Counted from the stretch's first letter, positions 35,757 through 45,104 are shown. The stretch: DNA of 64,000 nucleotides from Methylobacter sp. (GCF_030680395.1 NZ_JAUXVR010000027.1:84120-148119), one strand, 5' to 3'. Numbers and translations are program-made. Notes: a model not told the origin generated them from the letters alone.

Positions 35757-36728
35757 GGCCGCAGTGTGGACGGGAGCGTCCCACAAGCGGAGCATCTCTT
35801 CATCAAGCAGGCTCAAGGTAATCGAGCAACCCGCCATATCAAGCGAGGTGGTGTAGTTGCCGACCAGAGAGCGGCAGATGTTAACGCCGCGTTTTTCCCA
35901 GAATCGGGATGCCAGCTCATAAATAAGATGCAGCTCCATTAAAGGGGTCGCTCCGAAGCCGTTGATATGCAGTAACGCCGATTGGCCTTTTTGCGGATTC
36001 AGATCGTCATCAATAATGCCGGACAGGTAGTCGACAATTTCGGTAGCGCCGCTCATGGCTATGCGCTCACGTCCGCGCTCGCCATGAATGCCCACGCCCA
36101 TTTCGATTTCGTTCTCGCCAATGTCGAAAGTGGGTTTGCCCAGAGCGGGTACTGTGCAGCTGCTTAATGCGACGCCCATGGACGCAGTGGCAAGGTTGAC
36201 TCGGTCGCCTAATGCTTTGCAAGCCGCCAAATCTGCTCCTGATTCTGCCGCTGCGCCGACGATTTTTTCCACAATCAGGGTGCCTGCAACACCGCGTCGT
36301 CCGGTGCTGTGGGTTTTGGGGAAAGAAACATCGTCACTGACCAATATGGTTTCGTGTGAGCAATCAAGCATTTCAGCGGCTATTTCGAAATTCATTACAT
36401 CGCCAGCATAGTTCTTGACGATGAATAAAACTCCTCCGCCATTTTCCACCGCTTGTGCCGCAGCCAACATTTGATCGGGAGTAGGGGAGGTGAATACTTG
36501 GCCGGGACAGGCGGCATCCAGCATGCCTGAGCCGACAAAGCCCGTATGCAACGGTTCATGGCCTGAGCCACCACCAGAAATTAACGCAACTTTGCCGGGT
36601 ACAGTGGGCTTTATGCGCCTGATGAAGTGAGGCTGGGCGTTGAATTGAACTATATCTGCATGGGCTTTGGTAAAGCCCAGCAAGCTTTCGTCAAGCAGAC
36701 TATCAATACTATTGATGAATTTTTTCAT
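35739..36728 (-). CDS. dhaK: Dihydroxyacetone kinase subunit DhaK
   Basis: The 329-residue protein binds dihydroxyacetone covalently through a histidine, here expected in EMGVGIHGERG. The substrate-contact region GGGSGHEPLHTGFVG and the C-terminal tail DAPVHTAALRWGC are typical. With DhaL it makes dihydroxyacetone phosphate, which can feed the FbaA and RuMP sugar-phosphate pool. Its last 18 bases are shared in antisense with the end of dhaL. A HAD phosphatase gene lies downstream of nothing it shares: that gene ends about 70 bases upstream of the dhaK start on the same strand. Confidence 0.92.
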   Translation of the reverse strand: MKKFINSIDSLLDESLLGFTKAHADIVQFNAQPHFIRRIKPTVPGKVALISGGGSGHEPLHTGFVGSGMLDAACPGQVFTSPTPDQMLAAAQAVENGGGVLFIVKNYAGDVMNFEIAAEMLDCSHETILVSDDVSFPKTHSTGRRGVAGTLIVEKIVGAAAESGADLAACKALGDRVNLATASMGVALSSCTVPALGKPTFDIGENEIEMGVGIHGERGRERIAMSGATEIVDYLSGIIDDDLNPQKGQSALLHINGFGATPLMELHLIYELASRFWEKRGVNICRSLVGNYTTSLDMAGCSITLSLLDEEMLRLWDAPVHTAALRWGC

Positions 36729-36795
36729 TGCAGCGGCTCCGGTGGATGCAAGTTTTTAAGGATAGCGTGGGCAGTGAGTCGGATGTACGTAGCTG

Positions 36796-37623
36796 TCAGT
36801 TTTTTAATGCTTGCGTGACGGCGCGGATATCCGGCATAACCCAGGTTGGTCGATAGTCGGTTGTTTTGAAATCGTCTTCGGTGGATACTCCTGATAAAAC
36901 CATAAGGCTGCGTATGCCGGTGCGAACTGCGCCAAGAATATCAGTTTCTAATCGATCGCCGATAGCCACTGTTTGGGCTGGGTCAATGCCTAGCAACGCT
37001 AGAGCCTGCTGGTATATGATAGGCTCGGGCTTGCCGATGATGGTTGGCGTTATGCCGGTGGCCGCCTGTAGTGCCGCCAGAATTGCACCGTTGCCGTGGG
37101 TGAGGCCGCGTTCTGTGGGTAATGTAGTGTCGGCATTAGTGCCAATGAATTGGGCGCCTGCGCGAATATTCAGCGTAGCAGTTGCCAACTTGTCCCATGA
37201 TAAGGTGCTGTCTTTACCGCAGACAACAATATCAGCTCCCATATTGGGGTTGTCTTTGTCGTCATTTAATTCATACAGCTTGGTCAAGGTAAAGCCGTGA
37301 TCAAGGAGCGGCTGTTTAGCGCCATCTTCGCCGATGACGAATACGCGGCTTTCGGCGGGATTGTTATGCTTGCTCAGGTACAATGCGGTTGCCATGCTGG
37401 ATGTCAGGATTTCATCGCAAGTTACCTGTACGCCCATCTGCGCCAGTTTGATGACATACTGCTCCTGAGTCAGGCTGGCGTTGTTGGTTGCCAGAATAAA
37501 GCGAATTTGTTGCTCACGTAAGGTTTGAAAAAAGTCTGCTAAGCCAGGCATTGGTTGGTCGCCGTGCCATAAAACGCCATCCATGTCGATAATGAGTGCG
37601 CGTATATTGATAAAAGGTTCCAT
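36796..37623 (-). CDS. HAD-IIA sugar phosphatase, NagD-like
   Basis: The 275-residue protein has the HAD-IIA layout: motif I IIDMDGVLWHGDQPMPG, motif II FILATNNAS, the large C2 cap, motif III lysine in IIGKPEPIIYQQAL and motif IV IGDRLETDILGAVRTG. Relatives act on phosphoglycolate, nucleotides or sugar phosphates (NagD, AraL, PGP), and the substrate here is not fixed by sequence. It is transcribed toward dhaK and lies 67 bases before it, so the pair may be cotranscribed and concern triose phosphate or related metabolite repair. Confidence 0.85.
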   Translation of the reverse strand: MEPFINIRALIIDMDGVLWHGDQPMPGLADFFQTLREQQIRFILATNNASLTQEQYVIKLAQMGVQVTCDEILTSSMATALYLSKHNNPAESRVFVIGEDGAKQPLLDHGFTLTKLYELNDDKDNPNMGADIVVCGKDSTLSWDKLATATLNIRAGAQFIGTNADTTLPTERGLTHGNGAILAALQAATGITPTIIGKPEPIIYQQALALLGIDPAQTVAIGDRLETDILGAVRTGIRSLMVLSGVSTEDDFKTTDYRPTWVMPDIRAVTQALKN

Positions 37624-38412
37624 CGGATCGTTTCTCTCTTAATTGGGTTTATTATTCTAATGTGCGTGGAATTATATAAGCATTCCGTTGGTTTTCATTT
37701 GAGCATAGTTGCCGGTTGTGGGGGCGCAACAACGGATAATGCGAATTGAATCCGCCAGCGTGCTTATAAGTCTAATGGTTATCGATACACAAAATCTTGG
37801 TCAATAGGTTGTCTCAATCAATGGGAAATACAAGGTTGAGCTTGATTTCGTTTGAAGCTTGACACAAAAAGCTTGATTTTGTCCAGACACACACGATAAC
37901 GATTTATGAATCGATTCAGTAGAGTGGATGGTTGTATTTAAATACGATGTTAAGAATGCAGTGACTGTGACGGAGCGGAGTTCGTGATTCAATGTATGTT
38001 ATTTTCTAAGGTTGCCTGATCATTGATGTACTGAAAACTGTTCAAATAGCTCATTGTAAAAGGAACAAAATCGGGCTGTTGTAATATGAGTGTATCTTGG
38101 ACAAAACCACCTTGATTGTTTGCAATTGGTTGAATAAAGAGGCCGCTCATGTTGCTTTGGTGGTAATTAATGGGCATTTTAGCGGGCGAAAAGAAACCTT
38201 GTGGGGTAAGGTGGGGTTGTCGCGGATATATAAAATAAATCTATAACATTTTGCTTGTATGTTTCCCTCATTCAGCTGTTATCGATGTATCAACGCAGAA
38301 CATTGAGCATTGGGCATTGACATCGGTCCCCTTTCTACTTTAAAGTTGCATTCGCATAAAGAGTAAGTAACTAAAATTATAACTATTACTATAACCCATC
38401 GGAGCACGCATC
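37624..38412. other. Long intergenic region upstream of the RuMP cluster
   Basis: These 789 bases separate the NagD-like gene from hps and are AT-rich. Two short minus-strand frames (62 residues at 37989-38177 and 63 at 37801-37992) are open, but neither has a ribosome-binding site or family features, and I do not count them as genes. The right part should hold the hps promoter and a long leader. Confidence 0.6.
38317..38345 (+). promoter_or_regulatory. Possible hps promoter
   Basis: A consensus -35 TTGACA at 38317-38322 is followed 17 bases later by TTAAAG, a weak -10. Other AT-rich -10-like stretches occur to 38390. This is a guess at the main promoter of the RuMP cluster, about 70 bases before the hps ATG. 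Confidence 0.3.
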
Positions 38413-39054
38413 ATGGCAAAACCATTAATACAAATGGCATTAGATTCATTGGATTTCGACCAAACAGTAGGCCTTGCTACCTTAGTAGCTCCTTACGTTG
38501 ATATATTTGAAATCGGAACCCCATGCATCAAATATAATGGACTTAACTTGGTTAAAGAATTAAGAGCAAGATTTCCAGAAAAACTGTTGTTGGTAGATCT
38601 TAAAACAATGGACGCAGGCGAATACGAAGCAACACCTTTTTATGCAGCAGGCGCTGATATTTGTACAGTTTTAGGCGTATCCGGCCTTGCAACTTGTGCA
38701 GGCGTTATCAAAGCAGCAAATGCATACGGCGCAGAAGCTCAAATCGATCTGATTAATGTTGAAGATAAAATAGCATGTGCACGTGCTACTGCAGACATGG
38801 GTGCTCATATCATGGGTATTCATACAGGTCTTGATGCACAAGCAGCAGGTCATACTCCTTTTGCTGATTTGAATGACATCGCAAGATTGGGCTTAAACGT
38901 CAGAATTTCTGTTGCCGGTGGTATTAAGCCGTCAACTGTGCAAGATGTGGTTCGTGCAGGTGCAAACATCATCGTGGTTGGTGCAGCAATCTATGGCGCG
39001 GCTTCACCTGCTGATGCGGCGCGTGAAATTCGCGAATTGGTTGACGCGGTATAA
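38413..39054 (+). CDS. hps: 3-hexulose-6-phosphate synthase
   Basis: The 213-residue TIM-barrel enzyme condenses formaldehyde with ribulose 5-phosphate, the entry step of the RuMP cycle. It belongs to the orotidine-phosphate-decarboxylase suprafamily, with the metal/catalytic motif LLVDLKTMDAGEYEA and phosphate-binding VAGGIKPST and IIVVGAAIYG. A GGAG site lies eight bases before the ATG. It is the first gene of hps-phi-tkt-(two repeat proteins)-tal, and phi follows after two bases. Its codons favour A/T at third positions more than the flanking housekeeping genes, as expected for a very highly expressed gene. Confidence 0.97.
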   Translation: MAKPLIQMALDSLDFDQTVGLATLVAPYVDIFEIGTPCIKYNGLNLVKELRARFPEKLLLVDLKTMDAGEYEATPFYAAGADICTVLGVSGLATCAGVIKAANAYGAEAQIDLINVEDKIACARATADMGAHIMGIHTGLDAQAAGHTPFADLNDIARLGLNVRISVAGGIKPSTVQDVVRAGANIIVVGAAIYGAASPADAAREIRELVDAV

Positions 39055-39056
39055 TT

Positions 39057-39590
39057 ATGCATCAGCAACTTATCATAGAAAAGATTTCAGGTGTTCTTGA
39101 AGCTACAGATGATACGTATGATGTAAGGTTGACCGAATTGCTTGATAGCGCCAAACGTATATTTATCGCGGGCGCGGGACGTTCCAAGCTTGTTGGCAAT
39201 TTTTTTGCAATGAGGTTGGTTCACGGCGGTTACGATGTAAGTGTCGTGGGTGAAATTGTGACGCCGAGCATTAAAAGCGGTGACTTATTGATCATTATTT
39301 CCGGATCAGGAGAGACTGAGCAATTAATAGCATTCACTAAAAATGCAAAAAAAATAGGTGCTAACATTGTCTTGATCTCTGCGAAAGGCAGTTCAACCAT
39401 TGGCGACTTGGCAGATGCAGTATTTCAAATCGGTAGTCCGGAGCAGTATGGCAAGGTTCTAGGGATGCCCATGGGGACTGTGTTTGAACTATCTACTTTG
39501 TTATTTTTGGAAGCAACCATTTCTCATATTATCCATGAAAAAGGAATTCCCGAAGAAGTAATGAGAGAAAGGCACGCTAATTTAGAATAG
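39057..39590 (+). CDS. phi: 6-phospho-3-hexuloisomerase
   Basis: The 177-residue SIS-domain enzyme converts 3-hexulose 6-phosphate to fructose 6-phosphate. It has IFIAGAGRSKLVGNFFAMRLVH (sugar-phosphate loop), LLIIISGSGETEQLI and the C-terminal helix with the catalytic-region glutamates (HEKGIPEEVMRERHANLE). It begins two bases after hps, so translation is coupled. A GC-rich stem-loop lies directly after the gene, before transketolase. Confidence 0.96.
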   Translation: MHQQLIIEKISGVLEATDDTYDVRLTELLDSAKRIFIAGAGRSKLVGNFFAMRLVHGGYDVSVVGEIVTPSIKSGDLLIIISGSGETEQLIAFTKNAKKIGANIVLISAKGSSTIGDLADAVFQIGSPEQYGKVLGMPMGTVFELSTLLFLEATISHIIHEKGIPEEVMRERHANLE

Positions 39591-39598
39591 CGGCATGG

Positions 39599-39625
39599 GA
39601 ACGAGTGGTTATAACCCACTCGTTC
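39599..39625 (+). other. Stem-loop between phi and tkt
   Basis: GAACGAGTGG (39599-39608) pairs perfectly with CCACTCGTTC (39616-39625) around TTATAAC. No T-run follows, so it looks like an mRNA-processing or 3'-stabilising hairpin that could raise hps-phi mRNA over the distal genes. Confidence 0.7.
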
Positions 39626-39729
39626 TAATCCTTGTAAGGTATGAAACGCCGAAAGAACATTTCGTGACAGAGTCAATCAGACGAATAAAAGTCACCATTT
39701 AGTAATCTATCAATAGTAAGGAGAAGAAT

Positions 39730-41715
39730 ATGACTTCGCGTCGAGAATTAGCGAACGCCATACGCGCTTTGAGCATGGATGCCGTGCAGAAAGCAAACTC
39801 TGGGCATCCAGGCGCACCTATGGGCATGGCGGACATTGCCGAGGTGTTGTGGAATGATCACCTGCGCCACAATCCGTCCAATCCGAAATGGTCAGATCGT
39901 GACCGCTTTGTTCTTTCCAACGGTCACGGTTCAATGCTGATTTATTCACTATTGCATTTGAGTGGCTATGATTTGCCTATGAATGAATTGGCCTCTTTCC
40001 GTCAATTACATTCAAAATGTGCGGGACATCCTGAATACGGTTATGCACCTGGTATTGAAACAACGACCGGACCGTTAGGGCAAGGAATTGCCAATGGTGT
40101 TGGTTTTGCGATGGCTGAAAAGCTGCTTGCAGATCAATTTAATCGTCCAGGTCATAAAATTGTTGATCACCATACCTATGTCTTCATGGGCGATGGCTGT
40201 TTGATGGAAGGCATTTCTCATGAAGCCTGTTCATTAGCGGGTACTTGGGGTTTAGGCAACTTAATCGCTTTCTGGGATGACAACGGTATTTCTATTGATG
40301 GCCATATTGAAGGCTGGTATACGGATGATACAGCAAAACGTTTTGAAGCTTACGGATGGCATGTTCTGTCAGTAGACGGACATAATCCTGAAGAGATTAA
40401 TAAAGCAATTGTTATGGCTAAGGCGATGACTGATATGCCTTCCTTAATATGCTGCAAAACAACCATTGGTTTTGGGTCGCCAAACAAATCTGGCTCTCAC
40501 GAATGTCATGGTGCAGCTTTAGGTCAACCTGAAATTAATTTAACTAAAGCAGCTTTAGGTTGGGATCACGAAGCATTCATCATTCCAGAAGATGTTTATG
40601 CGGGCTGGGATGCTAAATCAAAAGGTGCAAAAGCCGAAGCAGCATGGAATACTAAATTCACAGCCTATGAGGCAGAGTATCCAGAATTAGCAGCAGAATT
40701 TAAACGGCGTATGGCTGGTGAGCTGCCGGCTAATTGGCAGGCAGCGACTGACGCATTGATTGCTGAAACCAACGCAAAAGCAGAAAATCTTGCCACCCGT
40801 CAATCTTCACAAAAAGTAATTGGCGGATTAGCCCCCACATTACCTGAATTTTTAGGTGGCTCTGCGGACTTAACAGGTTCTAACTTAACCAGTTGCAGCA
40901 GCTTTAAACATGTCAGCGGTAAAGAGATGGGTAATTATATCTCCTACGGTGTGCGTGAGTTTGGCATGTTCACTATTATGAACGGTATGTCGTTGCATGG
41001 TGGTTTATTGCCTTTCGGTGGAACATTTCACATGTTCTCTGATTATGCGAAAAGCGCTTTGCGTATGTCAGCGTTAATGAAAATTCGCACCATTGCTGTT
41101 TTAACCCATGACTCTATTGGTCAAGGGGAAGACGGTCCAACGCATCAGCCGATTGAGAATACTTCTGCTATGCGCTACATTCCAAATATGGATGTTTGGC
41201 GACCTGCCGATACTACAGAAACAGCGGTTTCTTGGGTAATGGCAATTGAGCGTATGACAGGGCCTTCAAGCTTAGTATTAAGCCGTCAAGGCTTGCCTTT
41301 CATAGCGCGTACAGACGAACAAATCGCAGCTATCCGTAAAGGAGCATACATTATTTCTGAAGCAGCAGGAAATGCCCAAGTTATCCTCATTGCAACCGGT
41401 TCAGAAGTTGAATTAGCAATAAAATCACAAGCAGCCTTAGCAGAAAAAGGTATTCAAGCGCGTGTTGTTTCAATGCCATCAACAAATGTATTTGACCGTC
41501 AAGAGCAAGCTTATAAAGACAGCGTATTAACACCAGGTGTAAAACGTGTTGCGATTGAAGCAGGTATTACTGATTTTTGGCGTAAATATGTTGGTTTAGA
41601 AGGCGCAGTTGTCGGTATTGATACTTTCGGCGAATCTGCACCTGGCGGCATATTGATGAAACACTTCGGCTTTACTGTTGAAAACGTGGTCAAAAACGTA
41701 GAAGCGGTACTTTAA
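39730..41715 (+). CDS. tkt: Transketolase
   Basis: The 661-residue ThDP enzyme moves two-carbon units in the rearrangement phase that regenerates ribulose 5-phosphate. Its marks are [25 protein letters not shown], the ThDP motif [32 protein letters not shown], and the pyrimidine-domain glutamate region [17 protein letters not shown] precedes the ATG. It follows phi by 139 bases, in the same direction. Confidence 0.97.
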   Translation: MTSRRELANAIRALSMDAVQKANSGHPGAPMGMADIAEVLWNDHLRHNPSNPKWSDRDRFVLSNGHGSMLIYSLLHLSGYDLPMNELASFRQLHSKCAGHPEYGYAPGIETTTGPLGQGIANGVGFAMAEKLLADQFNRPGHKIVDHHTYVFMGDGCLMEGISHEACSLAGTWGLGNLIAFWDDNGISIDGHIEGWYTDDTAKRFEAYGWHVLSVDGHNPEEINKAIVMAKAMTDMPSLICCKTTIGFGSPNKSGSHECHGAALGQPEINLTKAALGWDHEAFIIPEDVYAGWDAKSKGAKAEAAWNTKFTAYEAEYPELAAEFKRRMAGELPANWQAATDALIAETNAKAENLATRQSSQKVIGGLAPTLPEFLGGSADLTGSNLTSCSSFKHVSGKEMGNYISYGVREFGMFTIMNGMSLHGGLLPFGGTFHMFSDYAKSALRMSALMKIRTIAVLTHDSIGQGEDGPTHQPIENTSAMRYIPNMDVWRPADTTETAVSWVMAIERMTGPSSLVLSRQGLPFIARTDEQIAAIRKGAYIISEAAGNAQVILIATGSEVELAIKSQAALAEKGIQARVVSMPSTNVFDRQEQAYKDSVLTPGVKRVAIEAGITDFWRKYVGLEGAVVGIDTFGESAPGGILMKHFGFTVENVVKNVEAVL

Positions 41716-41855
41716 TTTTAAAGGTCATATTTGCGTTATTGAGACGGCTAGATATATCGATTGGGTGTGTAACTCATTGATATTAATGTTATTAAGTCAA
41801 GGATATAGCGCAGATATGGCTACTCTAAAAACAACGCATAGAGGGGGATTCACAC

Positions 41856-42527
41856 GTGAAAATAAATAATTTGACGAATGGTTTAGTTGCTACGCTGTTA
41901 TTGGCCAGTCCCATAGCAGGGGCAGAAACAGAATATCCAGCAGCAGATTTCAAGCCAAAAGTAATTTATCAAGATATTGACAGCGGCAAGTCTGTGCCGG
42001 CACCGACCAAGCAGGCCAAATCTGTTGAGTCAACAGAATCGGATTCAAAATATCCAGCGGCAGACTTTGAGCCAAAGGTTCTATACAAGGATGCTGACTA
42101 TAAGCCAAGTAAATTCGTTGCGGCACCATCAGCGTCTGAGCGGACTACAGTGGATGATACAGAGATAAGCGCAGCGGTAAAAGTCGAAGAAGAGTCAATG
42201 ATGAGTTACTTGCTTGGATTGGTTGCTTTTGCCGTGGCTGGGTATCTGTTTTTTATTAAGCGCGAGCCAAAAGCCAAAGTTAGCAAATCTTCAGTTTATT
42301 CCGGCCAAGTTAGTGGACTTTCCGGAGTTGCTCGATATCTGAGAAAGCATAATATGGCTGCTGCGACTGGTGTTGCAAGATATTTGGAAAGTCGGGTTGT
42401 ATCTGAAAAAGAAACAGCCGCGGCAAGCGGAGTTGAAAAATACCTTGAAAAACAGGCTAGATCTGCAAAAGAAACAGCAGCTCAAGCAGGAACTGGAGTT
42501 GAAAAGTACATGCGCAACCGGGGGTGA
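41856..42527 (+). CDS. Novel membrane-anchored GVxKY-repeat protein of the RuMP cluster
   Basis: A 223-residue protein starting at GTG 41856, with a strong GAGGGGG site 8 bases upstream. A Sec signal peptide ends at ASPIAGA|ET (cleavage after residue 23). The exported part (24-114) is acidic, probably disordered, and holds two copies of YPAADF(K/E)PKV(I/L)Y(Q/K)D at 27 and 66. One membrane helix (115-133) is followed by IKREPKAK, which places the C-terminus in the cytoplasm. There, four copies of a ten-residue motif begin at 156, 171, 191 and 213 (SGVARYLRKH, TGVARYLESR, SGVEKYLEKQ, TGVEKYMRNR). I know no named family. The next gene repeats the same motif, so the two probably act together. 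Confidence 0.9.
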   Translation: MKINNLTNGLVATLLLASPIAGAETEYPAADFKPKVIYQDIDSGKSVPAPTKQAKSVESTESDSKYPAADFEPKVLYKDADYKPSKFVAAPSASERTTVDDTEISAAVKVEEESMMSYLLGLVAFAVAGYLFFIKREPKAKVSKSSVYSGQVSGLSGVARYLRKHNMAAATGVARYLESRVVSEKETAAASGVEKYLEKQARSAKETAAQAGTGVEKYMRNRG

Positions 42528-42530
42528 TAA

Positions 42531-43655
42531 GTGGATCAAAATTACTTGATCGATTTAGTGTCTGGATTTTTTGGTTCCAAAAGAGAAGTTGAAACACAAA
42601 CCAGTCCCCGCGCATATGTTAGTGGCCCTAATGAGCTTACTGGAGTTGCCAGGTATTTGAAAAGCCAAGAAGTTGAGCCGGTTTTAAGCGGAGTTGAGAG
42701 GTATCTGAAAAATCTGGAAGAGCTGTCGGCAAGTAATGAAGTCGCTGATTTCTTGGAAAGTCAGGAAGATATCTCTACAGTAGATGAAGTTGTTGATCTC
42801 TTAGAAAAACACGAAGAAGTAACATCAGTGAGTAGTGTTGCCAAGTACTTGGAGAAATTGGATCAGTTTCCTGTAAGCAGTGTTGCCAAGTATATGGCAA
42901 GACAGGCTATATTCGCAAAGAGAGCACCGAAAATAAGCGGTGTTGCTAAGTATATGGCCAAGCATGCTGTCGTTACAAAAAAAGCACCCGCAGTCAGTAG
43001 CGTTGCTAAGTATATGGAAAGGCAAGCGAAGTCACCCGTTATAAGCAGTGTTTCTAAGTATCTAATAAAGCAATCCATATCCGCCAGGAATACTACAGCT
43101 GCAACCGGAGTTGCTAAATATCTTGAAGACGAATCTATCGCCGAGAGAAAAGCTGCTGCTGCCGCTATAGTTGTCAGGTACTTGGAAGAGCAACGTATGT
43201 TTGCAAAAGAGCAAGAAAAAGAAAAAGAAAAAGAAGAGCAGTTGGCAATAGAAAAGGAGATCGCAAAGGCAAAAGAAAGGGAAGTGGCAGCGGCAGCGGC
43301 AACTGGAGTGGCTAGATATTTGGAAGAGCAAGCAATTTTGTCGAAAGAAAAACCACCAGTAAGTGGTGTTGCAAAGTATGTGGCAAAGCAAATTTTGTCT
43401 AGAAAGGAAGCTCCTGTTTTAAGTGGAGTTGCAAAGTATGTAGCGAGACAAGCAATAAACGTAAAAGAGGCGCCGATTGTGAGTGGAGTCGCAAAGTATA
43501 TGAAAAGAGACGCGATGGCAGCAAAAAAGATGCCCAAAATAAGTGGAGTTGCGAAGTATATGGAAAAGCAATCTGTATTGCCGAGGGCAAGTGGTGTTTC
43601 TAAATACGTGACAAGGCAAATTATTTCTGCAAGAGAAAATCCAGAAAAAGTATGA
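42531..43655 (+). CDS. Novel soluble multi-repeat GVxKY protein of the RuMP cluster
   Basis: A 374-residue protein from GTG 42531, three bases after the preceding stop. It has no signal peptide or membrane span. It carries about 17 copies of the motif [ST][GS]V-x-[KR]-Y-[LMV]-x-x-[QH]. These begin near residues 37, 53, 68 and 85 (the last two degenerate), then 101, 116, 136, 156, 172, 192, 212, 258, 278, 298, 318, 338 and 354. The usual period is 20 residues, with 15-16 at some steps. Linkers often read (x)5-K-x-AP. A Glu/Lys-rich, coiled-coil-like insert fills 221-256. The protein should be a string of short helices joined by flexible basic linkers. A multivalent linker or scaffold is the natural reading, but no family or function is known to me. 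Confidence 0.9.
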   Translation: MDQNYLIDLVSGFFGSKREVETQTSPRAYVSGPNELTGVARYLKSQEVEPVLSGVERYLKNLEELSASNEVADFLESQEDISTVDEVVDLLEKHEEVTSVSSVAKYLEKLDQFPVSSVAKYMARQAIFAKRAPKISGVAKYMAKHAVVTKKAPAVSSVAKYMERQAKSPVISSVSKYLIKQSISARNTTAATGVAKYLEDESIAERKAAAAAIVVRYLEEQRMFAKEQEKEKEKEEQLAIEKEIAKAKEREVAAAAATGVARYLEEQAILSKEKPPVSGVAKYVAKQILSRKEAPVLSGVAKYVARQAINVKEAPIVSGVAKYMKRDAMAAKKMPKISGVAKYMEKQSVLPRASGVSKYVTRQIISARENPEKV

Positions 43656-43855
43656 CTAAATAATATTAGCAAAGTGCAGATGCCTTGGTCAAACATGAGT
43701 CTGGCTATCTATATACGAAACAGTTATTATCGTTGTAATTAAAGCGACGCCTATAAGTCGCTAACATGATCAGTTAAAGTTGTGTGAGATGAAGACACTG
43801 GTGCCATTGTTTAAGGAGTGTCCAATATTAAATAGACTTTATTCTGATCCCTGCC

Positions 43856-43887
43856 AAAAAAAAGAGCCATCATTAAAATAATGGCTC
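43856..43887 (-). terminator. Terminator-like hairpin, minus-strand orientation, ahead of tal
   Basis: GAGCCAT (43864-43870) pairs with ATGGCTC (43881-43887), with further A-T pairs inside. On the minus strand the stem is followed by eight Ts, an ideal terminator for transcripts running from tal toward the repeat genes. On the plus strand there is no T-tract. No minus-strand gene ends here. The rest of 43656-44064 holds no gene and probably contains the tal leader. Confidence 0.6.
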
Positions 43888-44064
43888 ACCTCAGATCGGT
43901 AGGGGCTGTATTTATGGCTTTTTGATAGTTAACTACCGTTGCTCACGGTATACCCCACCCCTGTTATTATATTAGATGTCACTCGTCTATATTCTGAATG
44001 TGTTTGGAAATGATGAGTGTATATCTTAATTGTTTTTTAAATTTTAAAATAAAAGGAGCCCCTA

Positions 44065-45051
44065 ATGGCTAAGACTTTACTTGAACAACTGAGAGAAATG
44101 ACAGTGGTTGTAGCTGATACTGGCGATATTCAAGCTATTGAAACTTTCAAGCCTCGTGATGCGACAACTAATCCTTCGTTGATTACTGCCGCTGCTCAAA
44201 TGCCACAATATCAAGGAATTGTTGATGATACTTTGAAAGGTGCTAGAGATACTTTGGGTAAAGATGCATCTGCAGCGCAAGTAGCAACCCTCGCTTTTGA
44301 ACGTCTGGCTGTTTCTTTCGGACAAAAGATACTTGAAGTTATTCCAGGGCGGGTTTCCACTGAAGTAGATGCTCGTCTTTCATATGATACTGATGCTAGC
44401 GTCCGCGTAGGTCGCGAATTAATCGCGATGTATGAAGCGTTAGGCGTTCCACGCGAACGAATTCTGATCAAAATTGCTGCAACTTGGGAAGGTATACAAG
44501 CTGCTGCTATTCTTGAAAAAGAAAATATCCATTGTAATCTAACCTTATTGTTTGGTCTGCATCAGGCGATTGCCTGTGCCGAAAACGGAATTACCCTGAT
44601 TTCACCTTTCGTTGGACGCATTTTGGATTGGTACAAAAAGGATACCGGTCGTGATTCCTACGCCCCTGCTGAAGATCCAGGGGTGTTGTCGGTTACAGAA
44701 ATCTACAATTACTACAAAAAATTTGGCTATAAAACTGAAGTTATGGGTGCTAGCTTCCGTAATGTTGGTGAGATTGTTGAATTGGCAGGTTGTGATTTGT
44801 TAACGATTGCACCGTCTCTGTTAGCTGAACTTCAGTCTACCGAAGGTGACTTGGAGCGTAAGCTTGATCCTAAAAATGCAGCTAGCGCGTCAATTGAAAA
44901 GTTAACTATTGATAAAGCGACCTTTGATAGCATGCATACTGAAAATCGTATGGCTTCTGAGAAACTTGCAGAAGGTATCGATGGCTTCACCAAAGCGTTA
45001 GAGTCATTAGAAGAATTCCTCGCAGCCCGTTTGGCGAGTTTGGAAGGATAA
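44065..45051 (+). CDS. tal: Transaldolase (TalB type)
   Basis: The 328-residue enzyme has the transaldolase start [23 protein letters not shown] and the Schiff-base lysine in [15 protein letters not shown]. It also has [32 protein letters not shown] and the GASFRN motif. It completes the sugar rearrangements of the RuMP cycle together with transketolase. AAGGAG precedes the ATG. It lies 409 bases beyond the second repeat-protein gene and may have its own promoter. Confidence 0.96.
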   Translation: MAKTLLEQLREMTVVVADTGDIQAIETFKPRDATTNPSLITAAAQMPQYQGIVDDTLKGARDTLGKDASAAQVATLAFERLAVSFGQKILEVIPGRVSTEVDARLSYDTDASVRVGRELIAMYEALGVPRERILIKIAATWEGIQAAAILEKENIHCNLTLLFGLHQAIACAENGITLISPFVGRILDWYKKDTGRDSYAPAEDPGVLSVTEIYNYYKKFGYKTEVMGASFRNVGEIVELAGCDLLTIAPSLLAELQSTEGDLERKLDPKNAASASIEKLTIDKATFDSMHTENRMASEKLAEGIDGFTKALESLEEFLAARLASLEG

Positions 45052-45064
45052 GGATTTTTGTAAA

Positions 45065-45104
45065 GCCATCCGGCAGGATATTCTCGTATTTATAGCCGGG
45101 TGGC
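45065..45104 (+). terminator. Stem-loop after transaldolase
   Basis: GCCATCCGGC (45065-45074) pairs with GCCGGGTGGC (45095-45104) with one G-U pair, 13 bases past the tal stop. Only a weak T-rich stretch follows, so termination efficiency is uncertain. Confidence 0.55.

Noticed and set aside
37801..38177. Two short minus-strand frames upstream of hps
   Set aside because: Neither has a Shine-Dalgarno or family features; both lie in AT-rich intergenic sequence.
42531..43655. Regularly spaced DNA repeats that could suggest a CRISPR array
   Set aside because: The repeats are imperfect, in one open frame at multiples of three, and encode a protein motif; no cas genes are present.
42863..43696. 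A 277-residue minus-strand open frame opposite the soluble repeat protein
   Set aside because: It is a shadow of the repetitive plus-strand gene; it has no ribosome-binding site, and its repeats mirror the GVxKY codons.
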